Shown here: positions 11,919 through 24,853 of the stretch, piece by piece
Layout: every line of letters starts with the position of its first letter
Numbering within the stretch: the stretch's first letter is position 1
NCBI GenBank assembly: GCA_028023455.1
Contig: JAQFVV010000031.1
Location: 2,916,001-2,980,000, forward strand
DNA from: Epiperipatus broadwayi
Lineage: Eukaryota; Onychophora; Udeonychophora; Euonychophora; Peripatidae
Length of the DNA stretch: 64,000 nucleotides
Direction of reading: 5' to 3'
The notes under the pieces: generated by a model
What the model saw: the letters and a program-made list of their open reading frames with translations, nothing else
Told to the model about the DNA's origin: nothing
The model's database searches: none
Program-made: the position numbers and the translations under genes

Positions 11919-14598
11919 TTAAATATTCTAAGATATAAACTAATTACAGAAAATATTAAATTATTAACAAAAGAAATTATATGTTTAAAATTATTCAAAA
12001 GGCAAATAATATTCAAGCACCAAAGTGCATATTCAGCTGTTGTCCTTTTTTTATAACTTTTCTTAGTTACTAATTAATATAAGAATCTTCAGTTTTAACT
12101 TTATTATTCTCATTACTGAGCTGCATTGCTTTGAGTAGCAAGAATACTAAAATTAAATATTAACTTTTTTTTCTCTCAAATTTAATCTGCAGTAGATAAT
12201 ACAACTTCTCTGCCTACACTTAAAACCAACTACATGAGCATTGAGCAATCAGTAACAAAGCTTAATTTCACAAGGACAACATCTAAATGGAATTTTATAT
12301 TTTATTTTATTCATTATAGTTTCATTTGTATTAAAAATTTGATAAAACTATTTATAATTGTTCATTTTTTTAAATTATTATTATTATTTTTTTGAAAAGC
12401 TATTGAACAGGTTTTTTTTTTTTTGTAGACTGTCTTTAGTTCTATATCTTGATTTTATCTCATGGTTATTGCATTATTTCTTAAAGTTTTAAAACATTTT
12501 TCATAAAATAATTAAAGAATCAACAAAATATATATGCATGCAATAATTTCAGTCACTTTTTCTCTTTGTTTTTCATATTATTCTCAATTATAATTTTTGA
12601 ATCTGAAACCAAAGATTTGGAAAAATAGAATAACTCTTTTTTCACACATTTGCAAAGTTAATACTTAGGACCATAAATAATTGCTATTACTCTTTGATAG
12701 ATATTCTTCAGAATTTAACAATATCGCAAATCTATGTGATGATGTTTCAAAGCTTTCATTCCAGTAAAATGCTTGTAAGATCAAAATATTTTTTATAGTT
12801 TACATATCCAAGGCAAAAATATCAACTCATATTCATTGGTTGTTTTTATAACTTATATTAATACTTGAAGTGATTTGCTATACTATAAACATTTTTATGT
12901 ACAAATTGTTTTGATTAAATTAAGTATATTATTCGCTGTAGATAATTTGTAAAGATCTTATGTAGGAATAACAGAAGACTGATAAATTTCTAATATATAT
13001 ATTTTCCATTTCTTAAATATCTATATAACTGCTGATTTCTTATAACCATATCATCTGTACATTTGGCATATAGATTTTCAAACAGTTTATCTATTTTTTT
13101 TATCTCTTAATTAAATCATATATATTTATTTCATTATTTCTCAAGTTTTACCTTCATCATATCTATAATTGTGTGTTTTATACCATTATATACCATTATT
13201 TCAAATACGTGGCATTTCAAAGATTTTGAAATTATATTGTTTTATTTCATATTACATATAGTTAAAACCAACATTTTAAACTCCAAAAATCCAACTATTT
13301 TATTTTGTTTTTTCAAAATGTAATTCAGTTTAACTTAAAAATTATAATACTTCTTATTTTACACTTTTTTTTAAAGACTTACTTTATTTTACTGAATTCA
13401 TAAAAAATTGTTATATAAATTGGCAACGTTTGACTATTTTTATATGGCACTTGTCAACATACTTATAATATGTAAATATAAAAACTTGGAAAACTAAGAA
13501 AAATTCTATACTATATCTTTCTAAAAATAAAAAAAAACAATCTGTTTTTATGTACACTGTATAGTTGATTATAGAACTTAATTGTGCCATTTTTTTGTAA
13601 TACCTAAAATAATATTTCTAATTAGCATGTGGTTATATCTCTGGAATTTTAATTTTTTCTATAGCTTTTTTTTCCATTTCATAGCTATATCCCTTTATTT
13701 CATTAGTAATTATTTTTCATAAATTTCTTTAATGTTTTTGACATTTAGTATTTCTAAATGAATATTTTAAATAATTTTCATTTTTTTTGTTTAGTAAAGC
13801 GAAATATTAGATATTTAAATTCTATATTATTAAAACCAAAAATAAATTTAGAGTTAGTTACCATATCAAAAAAATGTTAAAAGAAGGCAGTTAATTTATT
13901 ATTATTAAAATTTTAAATAATAATATTCTTTACCATTTTGACAAAAGGAGATTCTTATTACCCAGTACAAACTGTCTTGATCCTTACATATTATCTTTTC
14001 ACATTTATATCAATGCACTGATAATTTTCTAAACTTGTGATCTGACCAAATAATGTGTACACTTGGATCTTATACAAACTTAAAATGATAAATCCATCAA
14101 AACATTCCATGCATAAATGATATTTTCAAGATTTATAAAGTTATAAGCAGTCCGAATATGTATGTGAAAAGGCATAACAGTTCTAATATGTGACAGTAAT
14201 TGCAACAGACTAAATGCTAAAAATATCAATTTCATACAAAAATAAATCTGAAAAAGTTTTATGTAATTTCCAAATTTTACTTTAAATATGAACAAAAAAT
14301 CATTAAATTACAAAATGCTTAAAACATACACATATGGTACTTACTGTGTAATATACAACACAAATTTTTATGATGATGAAACAATCAATTTGTCTGTTCT
14401 AAGTGAATAAAATTTTGTTTCAAAATGGAGACTAAAAGCAAATTTTTTTATTTTTCCCAAAATGGAGACTTATTTAACATGTGATTGTGCAATATAACAT
14501 CTGCATGGGATCTTCACCAGAAATGTTAAGAAATAGTAAATGTATTTTTTTTTCAAAATCAAAAAACAAAATTTAATTACTACACTTTTATTATTTCT
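11919..14598. other. AT-rich spacer, no gene seen
   Basis: Frequent stops in all frames and long A and T runs. A short repeated word, AAAATGGAGACT, occurs near 14423 and 14459, just before the transposase relic. Confidence 0.5.
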
Positions 14599-14960
14599 TC
14601 AATGTGGTGGACAAAATTTTTGATGTCTTTCAGTATGATTCACATGAAAATGGTCAGTAACTGGCAGTTCATAATTGGGCAGTTTGATATGCTTTTCAAC
14701 AGTCTGAATAAATTGTCAATTCCTCTTCCACATTTTGTTTGATGACTTCTATCAAAGTTGTTACTGTTCTGGAATAATTTATCCAGCTTGTATTTTTATG
14801 CAAAAGGCTCTCTTCAATTTTAATAATTTTGTTAGGACCTTCAATTTTATATTTTCTCTGCTAAACCAAGCTCTGTTTTCTCCATTCTATGGATGTTAAT
14901 TTGCAAGCCAAGCTGTGAATAAATTGGCTCACCATCAAAAATAAAATTCTGGAACTCTCC
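14599..14960 (-). pseudogene. Merlin/ISXO2-type DDE transposase relic
   Basis: Read on the minus strand, one frame gives EGPNKIIKIEESLLHK (from about 14841 down) and then a tail ending in IYSDC. This parallels the family's GGP..-V-EIDES catalytic start and the later SD catalytic site. After an in-frame stop and a frameshift comes VTDHFHVNHTERHQKF followed by CPP and a stop at 14599-14601; the H-x-VNH block is a hallmark of the IS1595/ISXO2 fold used by Merlin transposons. The first catalytic Asp reads as Glu, the stretch between the two catalytic blocks is shorter than usual (internal deletion), and the segment after VNH with the last acidic residue is missing. An upstream piece (about 14860-14960) may be part of the same protein. 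It is not functional. Confidence 0.75.
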
Positions 14961-16319
14961 AATCACATTCTCTTATGAATACCTATTTTATTATTATATC
15001 CTCTAACATTATGCCATTGCTTGACTGAAGTGTGAATGTAGTTGACCACATAGACCTCAATAACAGGTAAACTAAAAATGTTCATCATTTTGTATTGTTT
15101 TAAAAAAGAAAAAATATTGTAGTATTAATCAGAAAATTGGAAAAAATAAATCAACACTGAAGTAAAAACACTTGTCTGAAAGAAATCTGGACAATAAATG
15201 AAAGTGTAAACTTACCACATTATTAGATGAGATCACAGAGTTTATTTGATGGGATTACAAAGTTAGGCATTTATCATGAATATGAAAAGGTGTACCATCT
15301 CTCCTACATTGCAGGACTAATATGTAAGTACCACTATCTCCTCTTTGCATAACAAACTTTTTAAGAGTTGTCGTTTTAAAAATAAATGTTTTCAAAGATA
15401 ATGCTTTGAAGTCAAATGAGATTTTAGTTTCAAATGTTTTTTACAAAAATGATACATAAATAACTTAATTTCTAAACAAATGCTTTAGGCTAAAACCCTC
15501 TGTCAATTAGAAATTATTTCTTTTGACATTTAATGAGGCATCTCCTCATAGCATTGCCATGAAAACTATTGTATTTGCATAAAAGTCCATATAATGCTGG
15601 ACATCTTCAGAATTTTTTTCAATTAATAATTCTAAAATGATAATTGTGGTAAAATAAAATTGCACCTAGTAATGTAATGTTATAGATATGATTAATACAA
15701 TGTAGAGAAAATATAATAATTGCATCATATCAATACTTAAAATGGTTAGATACAGCATGAAAATATCACTAAGGAGATTGAAACCATTAAACAAGCATTG
15801 TTTTTCTCAATAAAAAATTTACTGGTAAATTGTGGCTTTTGTTATGGCTTCTTAAATACTTTTAACTTAGAAATTATGCTTGTTTGTTTGGGTCAAATTT
15901 TATAACTGATTTTTAATATACTTTGACAATTATATTTTTTTCAAATTTTATAATCTTGTTAATTATTAATTTCAATGCAATATTTTGAGATTTTTCATCT
16001 GGGTTAACCAATATAATAATGTTGATGGGCCAAATTTTAAACTGTATTGATATCATTTCAGTAAGTTTTCAGTGATAGATAGTCATATATATTTTAAAAA
16101 ATACACTTTCATTGAATTTCATGATCTTCACTAAAAAGTGTTTATAATTAATTAAAATAGAATGCAAGATGCAATCATATTTTTTATTATTATTTAACTA
16201 AAGGTTGCCTTTTTCAAAATGCTGCTTTTATAAAAACAAAAATATTGTAAATGCAGATGAATTTCATTTTAATTACTGGAAATTTGTGATAATGTTTACA
16301 TTAGCGACTTTTACATTTG
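14961..16319. other. Spacer, possibly with the N-terminal part of the Merlin relic
   Basis: No intact frame. On the minus strand near 15290-15370 a short cysteine-containing frame is weakly reminiscent of the zinc-binding N-terminus of Merlin proteins, but I could not support it. The remainder is AT-rich. Confidence 0.35.
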
Positions 16320-16546
16320 AATAAGAATATTTAATAACTGAAGCACACAGGCTTAATATATACCTGCATCTATATATGTAATATATAGGGTATATGAGCA
16401 CAGACTTTCACATGATGCACCATTCTCCACACTATCTCATAACACTGATACACGTGAACACATATATGTTGAAAAGATAAATAATCACCAATATACGTAC
16501 TTCATGCTAAACCAGCAATCATCAGTTGGTCCAGATTACCATCTCT

Positions 16547-16588
<42 letters not shown>

Positions 16589-17089
16589 GCTATAAGTCCT
16601 CACATATATATTAAGATAGCCAAACCTCATACTTTAATGGACAGGCCTCAATCTACTCCACACTCCAACTTTTCAACCGTCCATCCAATTGAAAATCTGA
16701 TGATGGAGTGTTTGAAGGCCACCCTGAGGCTGAGATTCTTGTCACACCCATGTTGATATAAGGTCAATCTGACCCTTCATGTACAGGATATAATCCATTT
16801 AATACATATACAAGGGATGAGCAGACATCTCTACTTATGTAATAACTGAAACACGCAGGCTTAATATATACCTGTGTCTATATATTTAATATACAGAGTA
16901 TATGAGCACAGACTTTCACATGACCCACCACTCTCCACTGATGATTGCTGGTTTAGCATGAAATATGTATATTGGTGATTATTTATCTTTTCAACATATA
17001 TGTGTTCAAGTGTATCAGTGTTATAAGATAGTGTGGAGAGTGGTGGGTCATGTGAAAGTCTGTGCTCATATACCCAATAAGAATATTTA
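16320..17089. mobile_element. Composite foldback SINE-like element with 14-bp duplication
   Basis: The 14-base word AATAAGAATATTTA occurs at 16320-16333 and 17076-17089 and encloses 742 bp. Inside are a first unit (16334-16840), a partial direct repeat of its start (about 16843-16940, matching 16337-16434), and then an inverted copy of part of the unit (about 16941-17070). The same unit forms the arms of the 6.76-7.52 kb foldback, and its tail (about 16755-16838) matches the spacer there. The (CA)n(TA)n run at about 16548-16588 lies inside. The duplication length fits target-primed integration by LINE machinery, so the inverted layout was probably inserted as one unit. Confidence 0.85.
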
Positions 17090-18355
17090 TAAAAAATCTA
17101 CTGCAAAATATTTGAATACTAAAAAGTAAAAATAATATATATAAAAAATATTTTATAAAAAAACTTTTATTTTTTTTAATACCAAAAAATATTTTTTTTC
17201 TTTAATCTCAATTTTGATTGTTATATTGAACTTGAAATAAAAGCATATACATTCATAAATTAAATAATTCAATCACTACTTTTAAAACTAGTAATAGAAT
17301 TAATTTATTTTGAATGTTCACATCTTTATTTCAAATTAAATAAACAACCAAAATTGCTGCTGAAATTATTTTGATTTTTAGAACACTAATTAAAATAAAT
17401 AGAAGTGTTTTTTTTTTTTTATAAAATATTATTTAAAATAGTATTTTTTTATAATCATGGTTTTTAGTAAAATAATTGTCATAATGTTATTGTTTCTGCT
17501 CAAGTTTAAACCATTTTCAAAGTCTATTAATATTTTGAATAATTAGTAAATTATGGTTTAAATTCACTTGAATATTTTTTAAAGATAAGAATATCAATTA
17601 TTGGTCTTGTCTTTCTTAAAAACTTCTATTGTTGAATTAGCGCTCATTGTTTTTGCTACTTTAACTACTGTTTTAAATAATGACTTTACAATTGCTGTAA
17701 ATTTAGTTTTTTTTGTTATAGTAATGGATATTTACACACATTATACAAACTTTATAAGAAACAATAAATCTAAACAATGTCATGTGAGAAGGAAGATTAT
17801 TCCCATAATGTTTTATGATTTCAAACTATGGGTATAAATCTTTCAATTTATTATTGTTCATTTGCTATATTAAAATCACAGATAATAATAGCTATGATGA
17901 TTAAAACAGTATGGAATGGAGATTATGAATTTAATCTTCTTAATATGTTTAAAATCTCAAAAAAGATTAAAGAATTTTATAAATGTAAATATTGAACATT
18001 TCCTCTGTATTATTTTAGATAACTTATAACTAGATGTAACTAAGCAAAAAATTAATTAAAAACTATTGCAAAGTGAAATCACTAAAATATTTTTATTTAA
18101 TTGATCAAAAAAGAAAACATTTTTAACTTTATGGCCTAGTTTTAAATAAGAATGATAGATTAAACATTAATATTTTGATGTGTGAGAACTGGAAATAAGA
18201 ATTTTTTTAAATATAATTGTCTGATCTATCTTATTTAAAACTAGGATATAAGCTAATATAATTCCATTTTTCATATAAGTCAAATAAAAATACTTAACTA
18301 AATGGCATGACTGCAGTTTGCATTGTTAATTGTTATGAGTAAAGGAAATGCAACA
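17090..18355. other. AT-rich spacer, no gene seen
   Basis: The longest open stretch (17601-17837) has a hydrophobic, AT-driven composition and no recognised motif; I do not call it a gene. Confidence 0.5.
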
Positions 18356-18556
18356 AGATGGGTGAGAAAGATAATGCTGTATGCAGACGATTTGGATAAA
18401 GAATTTATATCAGTATAATTGTACAAGAGGTGGGATGATTGTGTTGAAGGATTGTTGAGTGTTATAATGATAAGGAATGGGATAGAAGAATAGATGCATT
18501 AATAAAGAATAGGAAGTTGGAAAGATGGAGAACAGGTATGGAGAGTAAAAAGAGTT
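18356..18556 (+). pseudogene. LINE reverse transcriptase fragment (YADD)
   Basis: The frame from 18357 reads RWVRKIMLYADDL, the palm motif of a non-LTR reverse transcriptase (YADD codons at 18381-18392). After a frameshift, 18514-18555 reads KLERWRTGMESKKS, matching the W-x-x-x-ME-x-K segment that follows this motif by about 40 residues in many animal LINEs. The sequence breaks off where the next element begins. No other RT motif is recoverable upstream. Confidence 0.75.
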
Positions 18557-19013
18557 TATATATATATATGATAAACAAAAATGCAAGTTAAAAAACTTGC
18601 TAACGCTTGTATTTATGTCCACAGATGGCGTCCTACCAAAAACACCTATCAAGCATATTTTCGATACAAACTCTGAGCGTTTATGAAACAATTTCTATTC
18701 AGCTTGCAAGCGTGAATTTTTTAGACACGTAATGTCTTCAAACTCAGCATAGCAAACCAGATAGCTATATGGGTCTGATCTCAGTTCAGCATCACCACAT
18801 AGTAGAAGCCTCTGCAATCTATATCATTGCAAGAAAGACCTCAAAGGTACATTTATGATAAACAAAAATGCAAGTTAAAAAACTTGCTAACGCTTGTATT
18901 TATGTCCACAGATGGCGTCCTACCAAAAACACCTATCAAGCGTATTTTCGAAAATACGCTTGATAGGTGTTTTTGGTAGGACGCCATCTGTGGACATATA
19001 TATATATATATAA
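18557..19013. mobile_element. Element with 98-bp direct repeats and a perfect palindrome
   Basis: Positions 18567-18664 and 18854-18951 are direct repeats of 98 bp that I could match with one difference. Between them lie 189 bp with GCTATATGGGTCTGA (about 18762), shared in degenerate form with the 21.5-22.1 kb element. The second copy runs straight into its own inverted half: 18901-18998 is an exact 98-bp palindrome centred between 18949 and 18950. TA runs lie at both outer edges. It interrupts the LINE fragment at 18556. The direct repeats look LTR-like but are short, and no coding region or primer site was seen; a SINE dimer or foldback is equally possible. Confidence 0.8.
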
Positions 19014-19480
19014 GTAAGTAAACATAACATTAGGTGTGAGTTAATTTATGATAATAGCAAGGAAAGTAGTTTACTGTTTAAGGCTTGAATGTGATCTTTG
19101 CAACAAGTGAATATACACATAAATGGAAAAATATGGGTGATTTAGTCAGCAAGTTGTGTAAGAAAGGCAGAAAAAATATTAGGCATCTGTTGATTCAATG
19201 TAAATGCTTAAAAGCAGAAAGGGTACAAATAATGAAAGTTATGGAAGACTAAATATAAACAAAGTGATTATACAGAAAGTGGGTTATTGGTTTTTATGCT
19301 GGGTTTGGGAACAGATAAGGGGATTTAGATATGAAGGCCATGGAGTTGACAAAGATTATGTTGTGGAAATGGGATGGAGCAGGATATTGGAAACTTAGGA
19401 TGGGGAATGGAAATAGAAAATAAAATGGCTAACAGGTTTCTCTGGACATAGTTGCTGAGAGATTCCTGACTCCATATAAG
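19014..19480 (+). other. Possible continuation of the broken LINE
   Basis: Plus-strand frames here contain GRKNIRHLLIQCKCLKAER (about 19165-19223), resembling the H-x-x-x-C-x-x-x-x-x-ER block near the C-terminus of some LINE proteins, and an open frame at 19204-19398 rich in Gly and Trp that I do not recognise. They may be pieces of the LINE cut by the preceding insertion, but the link is an inference. Confidence 0.35.
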
Positions 19481-20775
19481 GAGAAGTCACAGTGCATCAC
19501 ATCACATAATACTTGTTTTGTTTGCTTGGTTTCATCATAGGTATAAGTTATATAGAATAAATCACAAAAATTTTCTAATTATTATATATAACTTTTTTGG
19601 ATTAGGGTTTGAGTAAATCGTTGATAAGTTCGTTATTTGTTTTTTTGCTTAGGAATCTTTTATTAAAATAAAATTATAAAAATATAAAAGTTAATATAGC
19701 TAAAATATATTCCATGTTTTCATTTTTAACAATAATTGCATGATTCCATTTACTTAATTAAAAAAAAAAAAGATAAAGATAATCATATGATGGACGCCTG
19801 TAGGAATGTTATCTTCTTTACCAATTAGTGAAGACCATCTTGTATCAGAATCATAATGATGTAAGACCCGATAGTCACCTATTATATTAATTATATATTC
19901 TACTTTATTCTACTTTCCAGGCTACACATAGTTTAGGGGGGTGGGAAGTCGTTATTATCCCACATTTGGATTTTGATAATTGATCATGGAAAGTGTGAGA
20001 ATTATCTCCCCACCTCCAGGATTTCATTATATATATATATTTTGAAAACGTATAGTTTTTGTTTTGCTTTTTAAAAATTCGTAATAAATATTTCTTTTTG
20101 TATTGGGGTTTTCTATTTGATTATTATTATTAGCCGTTCTAATTTTTTGTCGATGTTTTAAAAAAACAGTTATTGCAATGTTTGATTTTCAATATCAACA
20201 TTATAATATTCGTAATTAAATTAACATTTTTAAAAGATTGAAAAAATTGGAAACTTCTCTTATATATATAATAATGTTTAATTCTTACAAAAATATAGGC
20301 AACTTCATAAATGTTTTGAAATATGAAACTAATCATTATTTATCAAATCATTAACTAATGGATAGTGTGCGTTTTATCTATTCTTCATCTAACAATAATA
20401 AATTTCCATTTTTGAACTAATGTTTGATTGTCAACTGTACTATTTAATGCCGGCAATTTTAAAAAAGGCATATCCTTTTAATTGGGAATTTTTAATTACT
20501 GAAAATTTGTTCCACTTAGAATTTGAATTTCAAATGACTAACATTCTCATCATATATCACAATGTCGCACATGTTTATAAGCATTAATTAATATACAGAT
20601 TATTTTAAAATTTATATTAAAAATAAAAATAGTATCTTCAGTTCTTTAGTATAGCATTTTAATATATTTATATACAAAACAAGCTTATGTATTCTAGGAT
20701 TTAAGAAAATAATTGTGTTTAAATCGTCATTGTAAATTCATGGTAGTAATATTTTATATAACCAGATAGCTGTTT
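19481..20775. other. AT-rich spacer with a small hairpin
   Basis: A short hairpin (GTGGGA near 19940 with TCCCAC near 19958) lies in a G-rich patch. The word GAAGACCATCTTG at about 19830 recurs at 20779 at the start of the next SINE-like segment. No gene seen. Confidence 0.4.
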
Positions 20776-20900
20776 TTGAAGACCATCTTGGCTAAATGGT
20801 TAAAGCTCATTCACGTACCATGAACGATCTGGATTTGGGCAGTTACAAACAGACTTTAAATTTTCCCCCACATATTTGACATAGGGGGGGTAGCCAGTAA
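20776..20900 (+). repeat. Possible degenerate tRNA-derived SINE head
   Basis: An A-box-like TGGCTAAATGG (about 20789-20799) is followed after about 40 bases by GATCTGGATTTGGGC, a poor B box, and then by a CCCCCACATATTTGACATA...GGGGGG stretch that can pair. The tRNA resemblance is weak. Confidence 0.4.
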
Positions 20901-21507
20901 TCAATAGTAGTCAGCAATAAATATTTAACTATTCTTGCTTAAAGAGTAAAGGTCACAGATTAATATAGATTGGTCAGATGACTATTGCATTGATTGTAAG
21001 TTTAAAAATATCAATAATGGGATGCAATTTTCACAACTAGTGGAAAGATTTTATATATGCATTATACTTCTACAGGTGCTGAACCCAAGATTAACTTTAC
21101 CTTAGTTGCTTATTAAAAAGTTTTCATAGAAAGACATACACTTAAATATTTATAAAACTATTATCTAAAAATTCTAATAATATTTATTAACAAAGATGCT
21201 ATATTAAAAATATCATTAAATAATGCTAACAATTGTCATATTTAAAACGTCCTGATTAATATTTAAATAAAAAAATGTGCATAAATATTTAAATTTTGTT
21301 TATAAATTAAAATATGTATCTATAAATTTTATTTAAACACAATAGCTATTGAATTATAAAATAGCAATATATATATAACATAATATTAAAAAAACAGAAA
21401 CAATATGTTTTTTTAAGTTTGTAAACTACAATTTACTTTAAAATAATAATTTTTTATTCTTTTAATACGTATTATATTAAGTAAGTAGTTTTTTTTTTTT
21501 TAATAAT

Positions 21508-22066
21508 ATATATAGAGCTGGAAAATAAGTTCTTAACAAGCTTTGAAGAATATCCTCAACTCCAGACGGGTTTCTGCTACTGGCCTCCTCAGTGAGGTCT
21601 AGGATATTCAAGCATTAGATTAAAAATACCAGGACAAGCCCAGCACTTTATTTAATGTATAACTATTAAGAAGAAAATCTGAAAATTTCAGACATCCATA
21701 TGTCTTCCAATCCAGGATGTAACTTAAATAGCTATATGGGACTGAACTAAGTTTAGATATATCATATATTAATAGCTTTAGCATTATAAAATCGCCAAAG
21801 TCATAATAGCAAAAAATAAAATTACAAAAAAATCCAAGTCAGATGTCACATGATCTAATTTAATAAGCTTGTATTACAAATGTTATATATAGAACCCACA
21901 AATAAGCTCTTAACAAGCTATCCTAGCACCTCACTGAGGACGTCAGTAGCAGAAACTAGTCTGGGGCTGGGGATATTCTGCAAAGCTTGTTAAGAGTTTA
22001 TTTGCTTGCTCTATATATAACATTTGTAATATAAGCTTATTAAATTAGGTCATGAGACAATCTGAC
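21508..22066. mobile_element. Nested inverted-repeat element
   Basis: Two interleaved inverted pairs are visible. The outer block at about 21508-21599 is the reverse complement of about 21929-22020. The block at about 21838-21920 is the reverse complement of about 21981-22066. The motif CTTAACAAGCT and its complement therefore occurs three times. The core near 21735 (GCTATATGGGACTGAACTAAG) resembles the interior of the 18.6-18.9 kb element. No coding potential is seen. It is best read as two or three copies of one short repeat inserted in opposite orientations. Confidence 0.8.
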
Positions 22067-24622
22067 TTGATTTTTTTGTAATATATAATGATATATACCA
22101 CATGGGAAAAAAAGCCATTACCTTATAACATTAGATTTTTTGTCAACCCTATCCACAACTTAAGATTCCAATCTCAACTTAAAAAATCTTAGAAAAATTT
22201 TCAAATTCCAAATAGGATTAGGGTTTTTATTTCAGTTAGTCATTTCAGAGAGTTATTAAATAAATAAATTATCTGGCTATTCTTAGATAAAATAAGAATT
22301 GAAAACTGTCACCATCAAACTTCCAATTATCTGAAATGGACTTTTTTCAAAGATAATGTTACTTTAATTGAGTAATTATAAAAGCTAATAAAACTTGAGT
22401 TATTAGATAATTAAAATACAAAAAAAAAAAAATTGATAAAATGTCAAATTAATTGCAAAAGTAATTTGTAATAAATTAAAACATAATTTTAATGCATGTG
22501 TGAATACAATTGCATATAGTACATAAATATACTATCAAAAATAATTTTCTCTTACCAAAATTTTGATAACTACCAACAATAGTTTGTCTTGATACATTCT
22601 CACATATATAAATCTATTCGTATGCACGTGTATATATGCATAAATTACGTTATTTATAGTTAACTTGATTTTATAATTATTGCATTTATTCAACTTTATA
22701 AAATATAAGATTTAACCCAGTCTAAAATGTAAAGACTTGTAATAGTCGAAGGTCGGCTAAGCACAAACTGTGTTAAAAAATAAAATATACTTTATGAAAG
22801 CTTTTGTCTATAAGGTCTTGTATATTTATGATTACATTTATTACACATATACATGCATAATTCAGTTTGTTTATATTCTAACTTTTTTTTGATAATAAAG
22901 CTTGCTGTGAGCTTAATATAAATGTATAAAGTTTTTGTTTATAGTTATAATAAACAAAAAGAAATGCATATTTTAAATCACAGGAACTAAATGAAAAGGT
23001 TCTATTAGAAATATTTAAACATTATAAATTTTTAATAGTAGGGTGCATTAACCATATGTGTAAAATAAAATCTTAGAAAAAAGGGATGCTCCTAGATATT
23101 CTTCAAGCGAATTGAAAATAATAAAATTGATATTTTTGTTTTTTTATGTGTTGAAGATTGTCATGGTTTGTTTAATAATATTTAATATTAGCCATGTTTA
23201 AACCTAGCTATTTTCTTTCTATATTTATATCAGAATTTCTATTAAATTGCAAGTACAATATCTCTAGATCTAAGCTTATTTTAAATAATGTATGTAGTCA
23301 AATATGCTAGATTTTTTATATAATAACAATCAGTATGTGTGTGTGTGTACATGTGAACCAGATTCGCATAGGCCCTTTCAAGGGAAAAAGCTCTTATACG
23401 GAAAATCAACGGAAAATAAATTGTTTAGCCATTAAGGATGTTTTTTTAATGTTTTGTTCACTTCTTTTTATTTTTTAGCGAAGAATAGTTAGATATCCAT
23501 TTTTCTGAGCAATTATTAAATGGTTAATTATATTATCTAAGATTCAGCTACCTGGAAAAAAATATTAAACTTGGAAATATTTAATGAATTTTTTTTTATA
23601 TATTTTACCCAGGCTCAAACTCTTATCAGGAATATGATACAAATTGTTCTAGTATATATATAACTTTAAGATAGTTTATGTTTATTAGATTTCTAGAAGA
23701 ATAAAAGTTTTATCCATTGCATCTAATACATAAACTTATATTCTTAATTTTGAACCTGAAAATTATGAGAATAAAACAAATATTTCTGCTTATAAAAATA
23801 CTAAATATCGGTATAGTTAAAATTTTTGCATAATAAACATATAATTCTCAGGATAAAAACATTTTAGAAATAAGACTTTTTTTTTAATTATTTAATTAGA
23901 TCATTTTTCGGTAATAACTGTTTTATTTTCTACGATAAAATTACTGTTTTATACACACACACGCACACAAATATATATGGTTTATTTTATTTTAGTACGG
24001 AACATAATTTAAAATAAAAAAATAAAAAAATAAATGGCAATTTATAAATTAAATTATGTAGAACTTTATTAGTAATCTTTAAAAGAAACATATTTTAAAT
24101 AACTAATACGTTGATATTTTGCTCAACATTTATTAACTTTTCTTAGAAATAAATAAATACTAACGTATTATATTATTTTCAACGCTGAAAGTAATCAGAG
24201 ACAATTTATGCCGCTTTTAAAACAATTTATCGCATTAATGACCTTATATATATAAAGTTAATTTTTAAGAAATTGGTGACATTTAAAAATAAAAAACAAT
24301 TTTTAGCATCTTTTTCCCAACCTTTTTTTTTTAACGTGAAAATTTTTTTAGTATTAAACTAATTAAACTTTATCTGAATCAATAACTTTTGCTAAATATT
24401 TAAAATTTCTTCGATTCTTATTAAGTTTATTATTTATTATACAACAATTATTATTACTCTAATTATTAGGAATAATAAATATTAATATTTATATTTTACC
24501 TAATTTATCTCGCGTGAAGATTGTCTTCTAAACTTCTATATAGCTATTTGCCCCACTGATATCAAGCTGATATTTATTTTTTAAAATTGCAAGATGCGTT
24601 TTAATAAGGTTGTTAATCTTTC
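22067..24622. other. AT-rich spacer, no gene seen
   Basis: Only short TA, GT (about 23335-23348) and CA (about 23953-23968) runs are recognised. Confidence 0.5.
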
Positions 24623-24853
24623 TTAAAGAATAGGAAGCGATAAGAGGACAAAATACTCATTTATAAATTTAAGAAAAAGAAAATTGATTTGGCGAGTATT
24701 CCCTGCATGTGCAAATGACAGCTGATCTGAAGAGGTCTTAGCAAGCAATTTACGAGGCCGTGTCATAATTTGGCGCATGCAATTATTATTTAAAATGATG
24801 GATGGTTTGCATTCCTGTTTTACCATATGCCTTTTCAAGGTGTTCAACTTCAA
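24623..24853 (-). other. Candidate coding exon (unrecognised)
   Basis: A minus-strand frame stays open from an upstream stop near 24889 to 24623. The first ATG in it begins MVKQECKPSI, and the frame contains KLLAKTSSDQLSFAHAG, a balanced composition quite unlike the Ile/Tyr/Phe-rich chance frames elsewhere. An AG-ended acceptor-like word precedes it near 24890, and a GTATTT donor-like word occurs near 24650. Base composition is clearly less AT-rich here than on either side. I do not recognise the protein. It could be a first or internal exon, part of a non-coding conserved element, or chance. Confidence 0.3.

Noticed and set aside
17601-17837. Hydrophobic 78-codon open frame
   Set aside because: Composition follows AT richness, with no motif, splice context or neighbour to support it.
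18557-19013. Calling the 98-bp repeats true LTRs
   Set aside because: No primer-binding site, polypurine tract or target duplication could be identified.
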